64,000 nt of DNA from Rhipicephalus microplus (taxonomy: Eukaryota; Arthropoda; Arachnida; Ixodida; Ixodidae), in the NCBI RefSeq assembly GCF_043290135.1, contig NC_134710.1, forward strand, positions 7,515,821 to 7,579,820, read 5' to 3'. Within the stretch, counting starts at the first letter, position 1. Every line of letters begins with the position of its first letter. Shown here in pieces: positions 46,700-57,741 of this stretch. A program made the position numbers and the translations under genes. The notes beneath the pieces were generated by a model, which saw nothing but the letters and a program-made list of their open reading frames with translations, made no database searches and was not told where the DNA came from.

Positions 46700-47295
46700 A
46701 AATGACGACTAAGAGATGCTGTATATACCAACAGACTCATCACACCTGTTTGCGAAGCCCTCCTGCAGAAACGAAAGTTAAAGAAAACAGGACCAACAAA
46801 AAAACAGAATGACCAAAACCTTTGCATGTTATACCATATAAGGTGTCTCACAATTTGAAAAAAAAAATAGCCGGGAGATATTACACTAACATGTTGTTTT
46901 CCGCCCCTTGCAAGCTTTCAAAAGTGTGTGTACTGAACAGCAAAAGTAACAGTCAATCTTGCACCATTCGTCACGGGAATAGGTTTACTTAATGCCAATA
47001 TAAAGTTTGTAGAAGTATTTTTTATTTGGAAGGCCAAGAATCAGTGTATCACTACAGCTTCACTTATCTTTTCCGAGAGTGAGTATTCTTTTCTCAGTAA
47101 AGATTATTTTGTAGTGGTCACACATGTGTCGTCGCGCATTAGCACTGTTCTTGTACTCCGTATAAAAGCGGTCGTAGCACGTTCAATAAAATTCTGTTGA
47201 CAGTCGGCACTCTTTTCTGTCCTTTTTGTCTCTTCCTGAAGTTGTCGCGCTGTGACTAGAACACAACCACGATGAACCAACTCACTCAAATTAAA
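46700..47295 (+). mobile_element. Penelope-like element fragment, right arm of a divergent pair
   Basis: Inverted counterpart of 46002-46545; shared landmarks include GGCGGAAAA, TTTCAAAAGTG and AAACCTATTC on opposite strands. About 190 bp containing the GIY-YIG core has been deleted near 47012. The outer part keeps GTATAAAAGCGGTCGTAGC (about 47159), AATAAAATTCTGTTGACAG and a tip with CGCGCTGTGAC...ACCAACTC. This is longer than the left arm, whose outer part is cut by the repeat ending at 46001. Confidence 0.7.
47155..47200 (+). promoter_or_regulatory. TATA-like motif and AATAAA in the Penelope terminal region
   Basis: GTATAAAAGCGG at about 47159-47170 lies about 20 bp upstream of AATAAAATTC (about 47185). 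A TATA box close to a polyadenylation hexamer is LTR-like. Function is inferred. Confidence 0.35.
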
Positions 47296-47680
47296 CTCTT
47301 GTTACTTAACATTAGACCGAGTTTCGTATAGAAAGAAGAATGGGTGATTTTGAAATAAATTTTTTCACATACAACACCTAGATAGCATTCCAGAAAGTTC
47401 AGAAGGCAGCCACGCAACCAAATAGTTTTCCTCTCCTAAATATTCTAAAAGTTCACTATTTTCAATGCAGCACAAGTTTTTCGATACATTTGAGATGGTC
47501 GCCAAAATGGCTGGGACATTTAGCATGCAATGACCTAGCTGTGTCGTTAGCCATAATTATGCATAACCTCTTGTTTTTTGTGTGTCCTGACTCAGTTTCG
47601 TGTTCGTTTTTAGCTTATGTTGTTTCTAATCATCATATTTGTTTTTTAAGCATTCGCTGAAGTTAAATGTGCGAAAACCC
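47296..47680. other. No supported feature
   Basis: AT-rich; no frame or repeat recognised. Confidence 0.5.
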
Positions 47681-48077
47681 GTATATATTTGCATGTACAT
47701 CATTTCTCATAACCAATTGTTATACATCCAGGCATACAAAGCTTAAACCACTGTGAATGTATGCATTTGAAAACACTATCGGTATATATTTTCATGTGCA
47801 TAACTTCTTGGAAACGATTGTGTACATGAAGGCATATATAGTGAAAACTTGCTAATTGTATATATTTGAAAGAAATATAAGTATATATTTGCTTGTATTT
47901 CATTTCTAATAACCGATTGTGCACATGAAGGAGTATTAAGCTAAAACCAATGGGATTGTTGTTACTTGAAATAATTATAGGGATATATTTGCGTGTATTT
48001 TAGTTGTAGTCTCTATGTACTTGAAGCAGTATACTAAACTGAAATTAGTGTAGTTGTATGTTTCAAAGAATTGTCAA
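47681..48077. repeat. 100-bp tandem repeat, four diverged copies
   Basis: Units start at 47681, 47782, 47881 and 47981 (GTATATATTTGC-like; the last GGATATATTTGC), a period of 99-101 bp. Each repeats the order GTATATATTT, a TTGT.(T/C)ACAT block, an AAGGCAT-like block, an AAAC segment and TTTGAAA or ACTTGAAA. Divergence between units is high, so the array is old. Confidence 0.85.
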
Positions 48078-48469
48078 TAAAGTTAAACTGAAAAATATAA
48101 TAAACATTTGAGGTGTTGCGTCTGTAGTGTACGTATACGTGAACATGTTACACATCCGGTGACAAAGTTGTGTGGCAGAAAAAAGGTTTACAGTGATGGC
48201 AACAGCTACTAAATAAGTTTAATTTGCCTATTAAATGAATGCGATATGCAAAGGCAGCAAGGCATAGTTTTCTGTAACACGCAATATGCATATACTGTGA
48301 AGTATATATAGATTCGGCAAAAGTTTATACTCGATTGTACGTGTTTATATTTTTGCCCACATGCAATGAATGGAGCTCAAAAGGTGGCGCACCATTGCTA
48401 ATCAGAACCACTTATTTTAAACAGTGTGTAATGACTGCATGCTGATATCTATTAGTGCAGTCTAAAAGA

Positions 48470-48745
48470 ATACTGGCACCCCTGCCATGGGCACTCAACA
48501 CCCTTGTGCAACCTTCTAGCACCCTTCTCAGTGGGTGTTAAAAAGTGAAAGACATTGAAGGCACCCTCCTTTAAGGGTGTTTTGTAACAACCGACAGTTT
48601 TTTTACATGCACACCGTATTTTAAGGGTGCATGGAAAAGCACCCTTTTTGGAAGGTGCTAAATTAACACTCTTAGGTTGTCGTCCATGAGACAAGCCTAT
48701 TTACAGCCTTTTTTGGTGTAAAACGTTTTACTGTGTACGCACGTT
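48470..48745 (-). repeat. MITE-like AGGGTG-rich repeat
   Basis: Contains many CACCCT/AGGGTG hexamers and ends GGTGTAAAACGTTTTACTGT, the reverse complement of the start of the repeat at 18002. It therefore lies in the opposite orientation. The outer terminus is unclear. Confidence 0.5.
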
Positions 48746-49461
48746 TTTGCAGCTTTGTTATAGCGCTGCTATGACTCACTTCGCACTGCCTTCAAGCCAT
48801 GGCTCCGGCAGAGCGAGCTCGAAGCCAGCTCGTCTGCCCGAGAAGCTCGGGCCATTCGGCATAGCACTCTGGTCATATCACTGAGTTAGGGTTGTAAGTA
48901 ATTTTGCCACAATATTGGGGAAGCTTCGATTAGCCAACCTATATTTATCGTCTGACCCCTTCCACATATTTCGCAGAGAAAGTGCCTGTGTTGGCCTTGT
49001 CTGATTTTTCGTCATCTGTATTCAGATGACAAGAAATCATGAAAGTTTTGGTTGAACACAGGCTATATCAGTATCCTGTTCAATTACTGTACTCTCGACT
49101 GCATCAAAATGAAAGGGTTGAACATGCGCTACAAAAGCGCCTTTCTGAAACTACGTGTTCCTGGTGGTAGACTAGTAAAGAAAGGAAAAGAGGAAATTGT
49201 TACTGCTATGTAACGCGCCATGTTTTATACCAGACACCAGATCTAAGGCATGCTGCGTCATTCTTGAAGAAGTAAAAGATCTCGATTTTCATTCTTACAT
49301 TACCAAACATATCCACTGAACACGTACCATACAACTCACAGCTCGAAATAGCGACTCCCCACACTGTGACCACTTCACCGCTGGGAATACATTAGCACTT
49401 CTGAAAGAGTTCTCGATATGGCGTTACAATCAAAAGCAGAGCAAATTTATTGAATGAAAAG
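48746..49461. other. No supported feature
   Basis: No recognised frame or repeat. A short GC-rich patch lies at 48780-48860. Confidence 0.5.
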
Positions 49462-49475
49462 GGAAACTATTTATT

Positions 49476-49565
49476 TATTGATAAGTGGGGTTTAACGTCC
49501 TAAAACCACCTTATGATTATGAGCGACGCCGTAGTGAAGGGCTCCGGAAACTTCCACCGCCTGCA
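49476..49565 (-). mobile_element. Partial Ruka SINE (3' body and tail)
   Basis: Keeps the tail end and the GTGGGGTTTAACGTCC...CGCCGTAGTGAAGGGCTCC part of the body, then breaks off. Short repeats with GCAGGTTTCATCC follow (49561-49630). A possible outer duplication with the next Ruka copy is described in the findings. Confidence 0.85.
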
Positions 49566-49635
49566 GGTTTCATCCTTACAGGTGATTTCATCACCACCTG
49601 CAGGTTTCATCCGTGCAGGTTTCATCCTTACGAAT
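49561..49635. repeat. Short GCAGGTTTCATCC repeat cluster
   Basis: The 13-mer GCAGGTTTCATCC occurs three times, with related ACAGGTGATTTCATC, over 70 bp. It includes a short inverted segment around GGTGATTTCATCACC. Confidence 0.7.
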
Positions 49636-49758
49636 GTACACACCGATCCAACTAATAAGCCCTCCATGCATATATTCCTGTTAGCTACTTCTGCAATAAG
49701 TCGTGCATTTTTTAGAAATCATACATTATTATAGTCTAGCAGTTCAGAGCTTATCGAG

Positions 49759-50002
49759 CATTGATTGATTGATATGTGTAGTTTAACGTCCCAAAACCAC
49801 CATATGATTATGAGAGACGCCGTAGTGGAGGGCTCCGGAAATTACGACCATCTGGGGTTCCTTAACGTGCACCCAAATCTGAGCACACGGGCCTACAACA
49901 TTTCCGTATCATCGGAAATGCAGCCGCCACAGCCGGGATTCAAGCCCGCGACCTGCAGGTCAGCAGCCGAGTACCTTAGCCACTAGACCACCGTGGCGGG
50001 GC
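49759..50002 (-). mobile_element. Ruka-family SINE, full-length
   Basis: Minus-strand copy with CAAT tail, complete body and tRNA-like head (B box changed: GGATTCAAGCCC). No immediate target duplication is seen. Confidence 0.9.
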
Positions 50003-51060
50003 AGGAAATCATTTATTCAATCCAGTGTAACCCGTGAGTGCGAAACGTGGAATTACTGACTTCAGTCAGTGCCGCTGTCTCCTTCTTTTCTTGTCCCTCA
50101 TTATTGGTGCTGTTTTTTATGTGAATTCTGACTTCACTTCTGGATGTACTGCCATTTTTTCCCTTTTTGCCAGTGTTCTCTATACTATACAACCCGCAAA
50201 CATCAAGGTACAGTAAGTTCACACCACATGCGGATCTCTTGCAGAGGCATCACACATAAGTGCGGCACCAAACTACACACTAAACGAAAATGACCTGAAA
50301 TAACCTCAAAAACTGGGTAAACCATTTGTTTTCTAGCGCACTACCTTTCCTGGGTTTTTTTTACTACCTACTATCGAGGTAAAAATTTACTCTCGTGCTG
50401 ACTGAGTTTTTGAACGTAGGGAGAGTGGTAATTATTTACCCCAGTGAGGTTTTCAGCGAGTATAGGGAGAGTAAATTTTTACTCCCTTCACAAGGTTTTT
50501 GAGGCGATTTCTGGGAGTTATTTCCTGTGGTTAAAAATAAAAATTGACAGGTGCATTCGCCCAGAGTTGACAAATTTATTGAATAGCAGAATTGATAGAA
50601 TTTATTAAACGGCAGAATTGGTGACACATATATTCACATACAGACATACAGCAACACACAACAAATGCAGAATAATACACCACTCGAACAGACTGCACGC
50701 GTTCTCAACTACAGTTTGACAATCCGGTATATATAGGCACAACTTTTTGACCGAACGTGTAGTACGGGTAGGAGTGCTCTTTTTTTGCATCGATTAACTA
50801 CAACGGTTGAAGGTGCAAGCGTAACTTTAAGGTGGGCTGCAGGGCACTAAATGTCACACCAACCTTTTATTTTAAATCTACCCGATCTCACCTTTTTGAG
50901 TATCCAATAATCACCGGGCTCATGGCCCCACGCGTGTTAGCACTGCTGATGCACAAGTCCATAAAATATAGCTAAGTACGCACAAACCAAGGTAGCTCAA
51001 TGATTTTCATTAAGCGACGGTGCACAAACACTGTGGCAGCACATATTCATCGCAACGGGC
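50003..51060. other. Mostly unassigned; repeat-like GAGAGTAAATTTTTAC segment
   Basis: At 50370-50530 the motif GGTAAAAATTTACTCTC and its complement GAGAGTAAATTTTTACTCCC, with repeated GAGGTTTT(T/C) and GAG steps, form a partly inverted repeat. A similar style (GGTAGTAAATTT, AGAGAGTTTTCAGAGG) appears at 52080-52310. Both may be MITE-like. No gene is recognised. Confidence 0.35.
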
Positions 51061-51098
51061 GTAGAGGAGTGGTGCACGCCTGCACACAAGCTTCTTAC

Positions 51099-51604
51099 CG
51101 ACGGCGTACTAGGCCTTTTCGAGGAGCACGGCTATCCGACGAAACACTGCTGGCGATCACAGAACACATATCATGCGCGAATTTCGTCGTTATTTCACAC
51201 ACAAATGAACACGTGAGCGCTATCTTACGGGGACGGGTCGGTGTATGCATACTTCCAACGAAAGACCGTGCACCGTCCGGGTATTCTTCGTGCTCACCGG
51301 CAGCCGCTTGTTGGTTCTGTCTGCGTCGTATCGGCTTCGCGCTACATGTTTGAGAAGTGTTGGTACATGAGGTGGGCGATTCGGGCAGTACTTTACTCAT
51401 GCAGACATCGCCTACTGTGGAACAAAATATATGCGATGCTTCTTTCACCTGCCCCGGCGACACACTCCCACTGGTCACTGGCGGCCGCGACTCGGGGCCG
51501 ACGACAGAGTGAAGCATTTTGCCTATTGCTTCTCCAGTCGGCAAGCACGGACGATGACACCAGATTGATTTTGTTACCACTGGCAGATCTTCGCGATTCG
51601 GCAC
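51099..51604 (-). CDS. Possible coding exon in a CpG-rich block, unrecognised
   Basis: A 168-codon open segment on the minus strand, beginning near ATG-like MPNREDLPVVTKSIW and ending at a donor-like CGTCG|GTAAGAAG at 51098. It is rich in Ser, Pro, Thr and Arg, with no recognised domain. The block is more GC- and CpG-rich than its surroundings, as at gene 5' ends. A 141-codon forward frame (51241-51666) overlaps, which weakens the case. Shown as a candidate only. Confidence 0.25.
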
Positions 51605-51666
51605 GGAAGCGAAGTATCCGCGACATCAGGTTCGGAGGCGCTCAAAATCGCACGGTCGCTCGATGA

Positions 51667-53379
51667 TGTAGGAAACACATGAGATCCATCAGCCCAACCA
51701 CACACACATATACCGAGCTTCTTGCACCGTCTCTCTCCAAGGCCCCCGCCGAGCAAAAGCCAACAATTTGCGAAAATATGCAGTACAACTTTCCACAGCA
51801 GGTTTTCTTTCTTTTTTTTTTCTTTTTTGAGAGCCCCCCCCCCCCCCTTCTTTTTTTTTCGTTCACAGAATGCTGTTCTCGCTTGTTGGGCTTATGCTGC
51901 CCCTAGTTCCAGTGAAAGTGCATTGACTCGAGGTCAGTCTCCTGAGGCACGGCGATGCCAAAAAAAAAGAACAAAAAAACATCTGTGGTCCTCGCGTACC
52001 ATCAGAGTTCACTGAGAGCGTCACAAGGGGGGTATGGGGCAAAAGCCACCAAAGCACCTGCACCTTGCAGTCACGTGGTAATAAACTCTGAAACGCAGGT
52101 TAAAAATCACGTGATAGAAAACTCCCTACGTGGTAAAACTGGATTTTGACATCCTTTTACTACTTGCCTGAGAGATGGTGGTAAAACTATGTCGTGTACT
52201 ATCTTTTACTCCTACACGAGGTAGTAAATTTAAACGCAAGAGAGTTTTCAGAGGTCATGAGCCGCAAAAAACCCAAACTCGGATAGTTTTTGCTTACAGT
52301 GTACAGACAAAAAACGCCTATTGGAGAATATAGTGCCACTCGCATTTCCTAATTTCACTTCTTTATTCGGTTTACGCCCAAAAAGCCTGGGCCTGGAATA
52401 CTCAGCGCACTGCGAATTATTGTTCGAGAACGTTTGCGATCCTTCTAATTCATTTTGTTAAGACTACACCACTTGTTTAACATTGCAGATTATAGTGGAA
52501 GCTACGTCACTGCTAGCGATGACGCTAGAATACTCGATGTCAAGTGTATAAATGCCCATGCGCTTCGCCACTTGTCAGTTGATTGCCGGCTGATGCTGTG
52601 TTCGCCGCTATCGGTGCCTGTGCAATGCAGTAATCTGACCTTTACTTTCCTGACGACAAGTCAGCTGATTAAATTGATTTTCTTCTGAACGTCGAGTGTC
52701 CTGCCTTCATCCACGTCGCAACCCCATGAGAATATACGAATATAGATGCGAATAGCATTCCTGAGGTCAGTGTAGCACAATAATTTGATATTTTTAGGGT
52801 TTTTTCTCACCGGAAGACTTCTAACTTTGGCAGCGCGAATATTTAGACCGGGGGATAGCGTATAGTGCAAGTTAGTTTTAAAGGGTGCCTGTGACACTTT
52901 TTGGACAGCTATATTCAGCACTAGAACGTGTGTAGCGATGATTACTGAGAAGAATTGAACAAAAATAATAGAAATTGGTGCACGGAAAGTGAAGTTATGA
53001 GCCCTCAAAATTTAAAACTCGAGCGGACGACGACGAGAAACGTTTTATTTCGCAAGTCACTCGTCTTTTGACGTCAAATATTCATTCCAAGCACAACGCG
53101 TCTCATAAAGATAACGCGGAAACGTCACCTCATGGTGGCCTTCACACAATACCTCGCTACCACTCTTTTTGACAGCGTCGTTAGTATGGCGACTACGAAC
53201 CACGTGCGTCGGGAAGCACACGTTCCCATAGTCACACTGTGTAAGATACTCACATATGCTTTGGGCGGGGTGTGAGCTCTGAGACGCTGCAGTGGCACCA
53301 CCTGGTGGGAGGCCTGAGCGACGTTACAGCACGAACTGCTCGATGCCCGCCATGGCACGCCTACGTAAAATGAGCTCGC
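51667..53379. other. Mostly unassigned; possible MITE at 52080-52310
   Basis: A pyrimidine/C-rich tract lies at 51806-51862. The segment 52080-52310 has repeated GTGGTAAAA/GTAGTAAA steps and ends GTTTTTGCTTACAGTGT, which resembles a terminal repeat, but its mate was not found. Other frames are short. Confidence 0.35.
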
Positions 53380-53393
53380 TCCGTGCGCTGTTC

Positions 53394-53639
53394 GTTGCCC
53401 CACCGTGGTGATTTAGTGGCTAAGGTACTCGGCTGCTGACCCGCAGGTCGCGGGATCGAATCCCGGCTGCGGCGACTGCATTTCCGATGGAGGCGGAAAT
53501 GTTCTAGGCCAGTGTGGTCAGCTTTGGGTGCACGTAAAGAACCCCAGGTGGTCTGAATTTCCGTAGCCCTCCACTACGGCGTCTCTTATAATCTTATGGT
53601 GGTTTTGGGACGTTGAACCCCACATATCAATCAATCAAA
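53394..53639 (+). mobile_element. Ruka-family SINE, full-length
   Basis: Head, B box (GGATCGAATCCC), body and TCAATCAATCAA tail are all present. A perfect 14-bp target duplication TCCGTGCGCTGTTC flanks it (53380-53393 and 53640-53653). Confidence 0.95.
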
Positions 53640-53653
53640 TCCGTGCGCTGTTC

Positions 53654-54259
53654 TGCTGTTTGCGTTCACTTCCCGTTTGTCTCAAGCTGTAGACGAATGA
53701 TAAAAACGTAGTCGATAATGTTTCTGATAAAATAGTAAAATATTTACTTTTACTTTCGTGCAATCACCAACAGTACTCGCGTCGGTCGTAGCCAGATAAA
53801 AAATGGCTGTACAGGTCTAAGTCGCACTGTTAACCCTGATGAACGGTTCCATTTCTGGCCATGACAGCAAAGTTCCAACGGGTGAGAAAAGTAAGAACAG
53901 GCTTCGGCATAGATACAGCAAGCTTACTTCCGCTAATTATGTAGTGATCTTGATATGCAAGATACCATAAATAGGTTGTTATGTTGAGCTGTTTTTGAGC
54001 ATTTACCTTCACCAGGGTTATTTGTATCGGAGTGATCCACGTATTTACAGAAAGCTGTTTTAGTAGTGTGTCAAGCCCCGCGCTGACGTGCGGAGTCAAG
54101 CCTCGCAAAATATCTCGAATACACTCGCCCTATATACTACCGCCCCAGCTGTTGTATCTGTTTTCCTCGTGTACTTGCGTACTCCCCACGTTGTTCAATT
54201 TCATGATTCTCTTGCAATAACCTTAGTGCTTCAATTCACTGAAACTAGTCAGGCGAAGT
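53654..54259. other. No supported feature
   Basis: Short frames only. Confidence 0.5.
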
Positions 54260-55040
54260 GCGGTAGAATTTATGTGCGGAAATTCTTCATTATTGCTGCC
54301 AGAACAAGTACGGCCACTAGCGTAAGTCCGGTCTTAGCGAGCCGCAAGGCACGCGTTAACCATCGCCGTGGCGAGAACACGATACTGCTCAAGGTCGCAA
54401 CAGTTTATTATCTGTGGCAACACCCAAACGCAGTACAACCTGTTGCAAAGGCGCGGCGGGAAAGCGAATGGGCTTATCCACGACACGGGCGTAAAAGTAC
54501 TACACAGGGTGCCACGAGCACGTCTCCGTGGTAAACGTGATTCACGGAGACACCGGGACCAAGGCCCGGTTGCTCGAGTGAGGGCTAAAGCGCTCGCGTT
54601 GGCTTCGTAGAGAGCGGGTCGGCGTAGCTTGGCCACGCACTAGAACACCATACCACCCTTCAGCCGAGCGTACGCAGAGGGGCAACAAAAGGTGAGCGTT
54701 CACCTCGGGCGCGAGGTGCAGTCAGCGAAGTCCATCGAGCCCCGAGCGACGGAAGCCGACGGACGGAAAAAATTGCGTGGCTCACCGTCAGCTGTCCCGG
54801 ACAATATCTGACCCACTCCTGACCCACGCGCGCAAAATCTCTAGGGAGACCCTGAGCGCGGCGCCACAGTCGACATCCGCTACCGGGTGAGAGGGGTTAA
54901 GCGTTACTCCGCTCTCCCAGCGCGGTAGACAGCGGAGGAGGGGAGTCATGTCGGGACATGAGAACGGTAGAAAAGGCGGCAAAGCCTGCGCAAAGGCGGC
55001 GGGCTAGCCTCAATTCCCACAACCTGTCGGTAGACATGAC
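54260..55040. other. GC- and CpG-rich block, unassigned
   Basis: About 780 bp clearly richer in GC and CpG than the flanks. Open frames on both strands (148 codons at 54088-54534 forward, 100 at 54334-54636 reverse, 80 at 54368-54610 forward) overlap and are unrecognised. It includes repeated GGCGGC and CGAGC motifs. It could be a solo LTR, a retroelement leader or a CpG island; no terminal repeat or target duplication was found. Confidence 0.35.
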
Positions 55041-57199
55041 TTGTGAGACCAGTCGTCGCCTTATGAAGGTGAAAGATATTTAATTATTACTTGGCCCAGG
55101 TCACTGAGTGTACCATCCCGACTTTCTCGTGTTTTCTTTTGGCATCGTTGCTTTTAGTGAGCTAGTGAGTATTATTCTTTGTGATGCGGTGGTAGATCGT
55201 ACCAGCATTTCACGCAAATGAGGGTATAGGACCACGTAATACCTGGCGAATGTTGAGAAGAAATGTGTACATATGATCCTAGAGAACGGCAATCTCAACG
55301 TTTGTGAAACCGTCGTGTGTGTGGTAGTATTTTTTTATTTTCCTAATATGATAGGTGACGGCTTATCACAGGCATATTCATGCGAAGTGTCTTGTTGGAG
55401 ATTGCGCCAATCTGTGAGATGTTTTAGGTTATTTGAAAGTGCAGGCCTAACTTGCACGGTAAACCGCGATTTATTCAATGAATTCAAAGTATCCTGATTT
55501 CTATCGTCGTACTTATTTACACGTAAGTTTTAACCCCGGAATCTACGCCTAGTTGTAATCACGTTAGAGCCACTTAGCAAATTTCTTAGCGCCCATTTCA
55601 TGGCATACCCGATCGTCTCGCTGTCCTGTATTACCATTTTCACAGCAACTCTTTCGTTCGGAGGAATTGCAAAAATATAACTTTCTACAGCTTAAATAAC
55701 TTTCACCAGTTCTGAAACCTTCCACCGTGTACCATGAGAGATTTTCGTCAAGAAATCGAGGAGTGATGATCACCATTCCTAAAGAGTGGGTAAACGGCGG
55801 GCGCCGAAAAAGGCAGAAAGCGATGAAGTAACAGAGCCTGTGTCGTGACATCACATCGCCGCGACCGCAGCGACGCACGTGTTCGTTCTCGGGGCTAATA
55901 GTAAACTAGAATAGGCAGGGTCACTTCTGGGCTTGCAAGCAAGGCGCGTTCTAAGGCAACGTCGGCACCAACCGTTGTCGCATTTTTGGCTCGCTAAAAA
56001 TGTGGCATGCGTTTCCACTTTTCGTTGCTGGCGTAAAGTAGCCTCGTTCGCAGGCTAAGTGTTGTGTTCATTGTTTTGAAACTACATCATTTGGAAACAG
56101 GACTGATTTCTTTCTGCGAAAGTATAAAAAAGGTTTTTGCTGTTTTTAGCATTCACTCGTATGACCTAGCTATACCAGCATATGAATATTGCACACGATT
56201 GCTCGCGTAAAGCCAATCAAAAGCGAACGGTGTTTGTCGTCACGTCACATAACACGACGTCACTTCCCATAACAAGAATAGCCGACGTGTGTCGCCGTAG
56301 TGTGAAATCAAGGTAGTTCATCCCGTGCATTTAATTAAAACAGCGTCAATTTCAGCGTTCGAATGTGCGCAACGATTTCAGGGCATTCCACAGCACCAGA
56401 AGAACGGATGAAGAATACATGCTCAAATATTGCCGAAAATAACTTGTTCCGAAGTTGATCTCGATTTTCTTGTTCAGTTTGTCCGATGAATTCTTGTTTA
56501 TAGTAATTTGAAGATGATCATCTGTGAGTGCGTCAGTCTGATGGCTTCTGTGTATTCGAAACAAAAGTGGCTCTCGGTCTGTTACGTCTGAGCTGTTACG
56601 TCTGGCCCTGAGAATCAAGGCGGGCACTATTCAGCGTGGAGATATTAGTCAGAAACTTTTCTCTAGGGTTGGGTGCTCCAACGAATGAGCTGAACTCCGC
56701 ATTTTCGTAGCAGGTGTTTACGCACCTTTACACCCTAGGTCTGCAAGATAAACGACCTAATTATGGTACGGCACTGCTGAAGCGGTTCAGAAAAAGTGAG
56801 GGCATGTCTTTACGCGAAAACCGGTATCAACATTACCAGGTGATCGAGACAGCCGCCACCATCGCCTCCGAAATCGAAGAACCCCCTAAGACTCATCCAC
56901 CTCGTCGGTAATTCTCGAGACCAGGACTTTGCTATGGAAATCTGTTGCCAATGTGGGTTGTAGCTGTGGCGCCATTGAATTTAAATCAATATTGGCATGC
57001 TCCGCACCAGGTTTATCGAGTGCCTCCCTCCACTCTTTCTAGTGAGCGAAATACAGGGACGGCCAGACACCGGATTGCTGGGAGCTGCTGCCAATAATCT
57101 TTCTCAACTGTTGTCTTTCTCACATGCTCTGTTTTTCGTTAAGAACCCATTTCGCTCTTTGGAAAAGATCTACCACGGATAGAACGGCGGGTACCAGCT
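55041..57199. other. No supported feature
   Basis: Frames up to 104 codons (55564-55878, minus) with no recognised family. No repeat recognised. Confidence 0.45.
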
Positions 57200-57398
57200 A
57201 CTCAGAACGAGACCCAAGACAAGCACAGGTCATTAGCGTGAGAGACAGGATCCCGAGACAAGGTGAGCACAGCTGGGAGAGGTAGGTCATCACATGATAT
57301 TAAGAAGTTCACGGCAATGATGTCGCTCATGCAAGACCGGCTTAAAGGAGAGAATGGGAAGTCCTGCAGTGGGCTTAGTGAGGCTGATGGTTATGTCA
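57200..57398 (+). mobile_element. 3' end fragment of the RTE-like LINE
   Basis: Matches the coding-strand 3' end of the element at 8683-8860: AAGAAGTT, GCAAGA, and finally CCTGCAGTGGGCTTAGTGAG GCTGATGG, versus CCTGCAGTGGACGTAGTCAG GCTGAT. It is a typical 5'-truncated LINE copy, in the opposite orientation to the large copy. Confidence 0.65.
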
Positions 57399-57489
57399 CA
57401 CCTATTGACCCAAACCGCATCAGACAAGGCCGGTGAAACACAAAACTTCCGCTTTCAGCTTGTTTATACAGATATATATGCTATAATAT

Positions 57490-57663
57490 TGTCGCAGTAC
57501 AACGCGAACAAAGCACAAGTACGCCTTGAGGCAGCAAAAGCAGCGTGTTCTCAACAGCTGAGCCACAAGATCTTCTTCGTTCTCGCGTCAAGCCAGAGGC
57601 CCACTACGTGGTGTCCGCTAAATCCCCCCATCATCGTTTTTGTCCACATGTAGACACGGGTCA
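57490..57663 (-). repeat. 3' LTR of the Gypsy element
   Basis: 174 bp, coding strand TGACCCGTGT...CTGCGACA with TG/CA ends. It matches the other LTR at 173 or 174 positions by reading. Unusually short, with no obvious TATA box or AATAAA. Confidence 0.9.
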
Positions 57664-57677
57664 TTTGCCTCCCTCTC
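57664..57677 (-). promoter_or_regulatory. Polypurine tract of the Gypsy element
   Basis: Coding strand GAGAGGGAGGCAAA directly abuts the TG of the 3' LTR, the expected site for plus-strand priming. One pyrimidine interrupts it. Confidence 0.8.
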
Positions 57678-57741
57678 AAAGAGCATCGACCCGATGCGAA
57701 GTCAATAATGCAGTTTTTGTTAAAATATAAGTCTCACGCAA

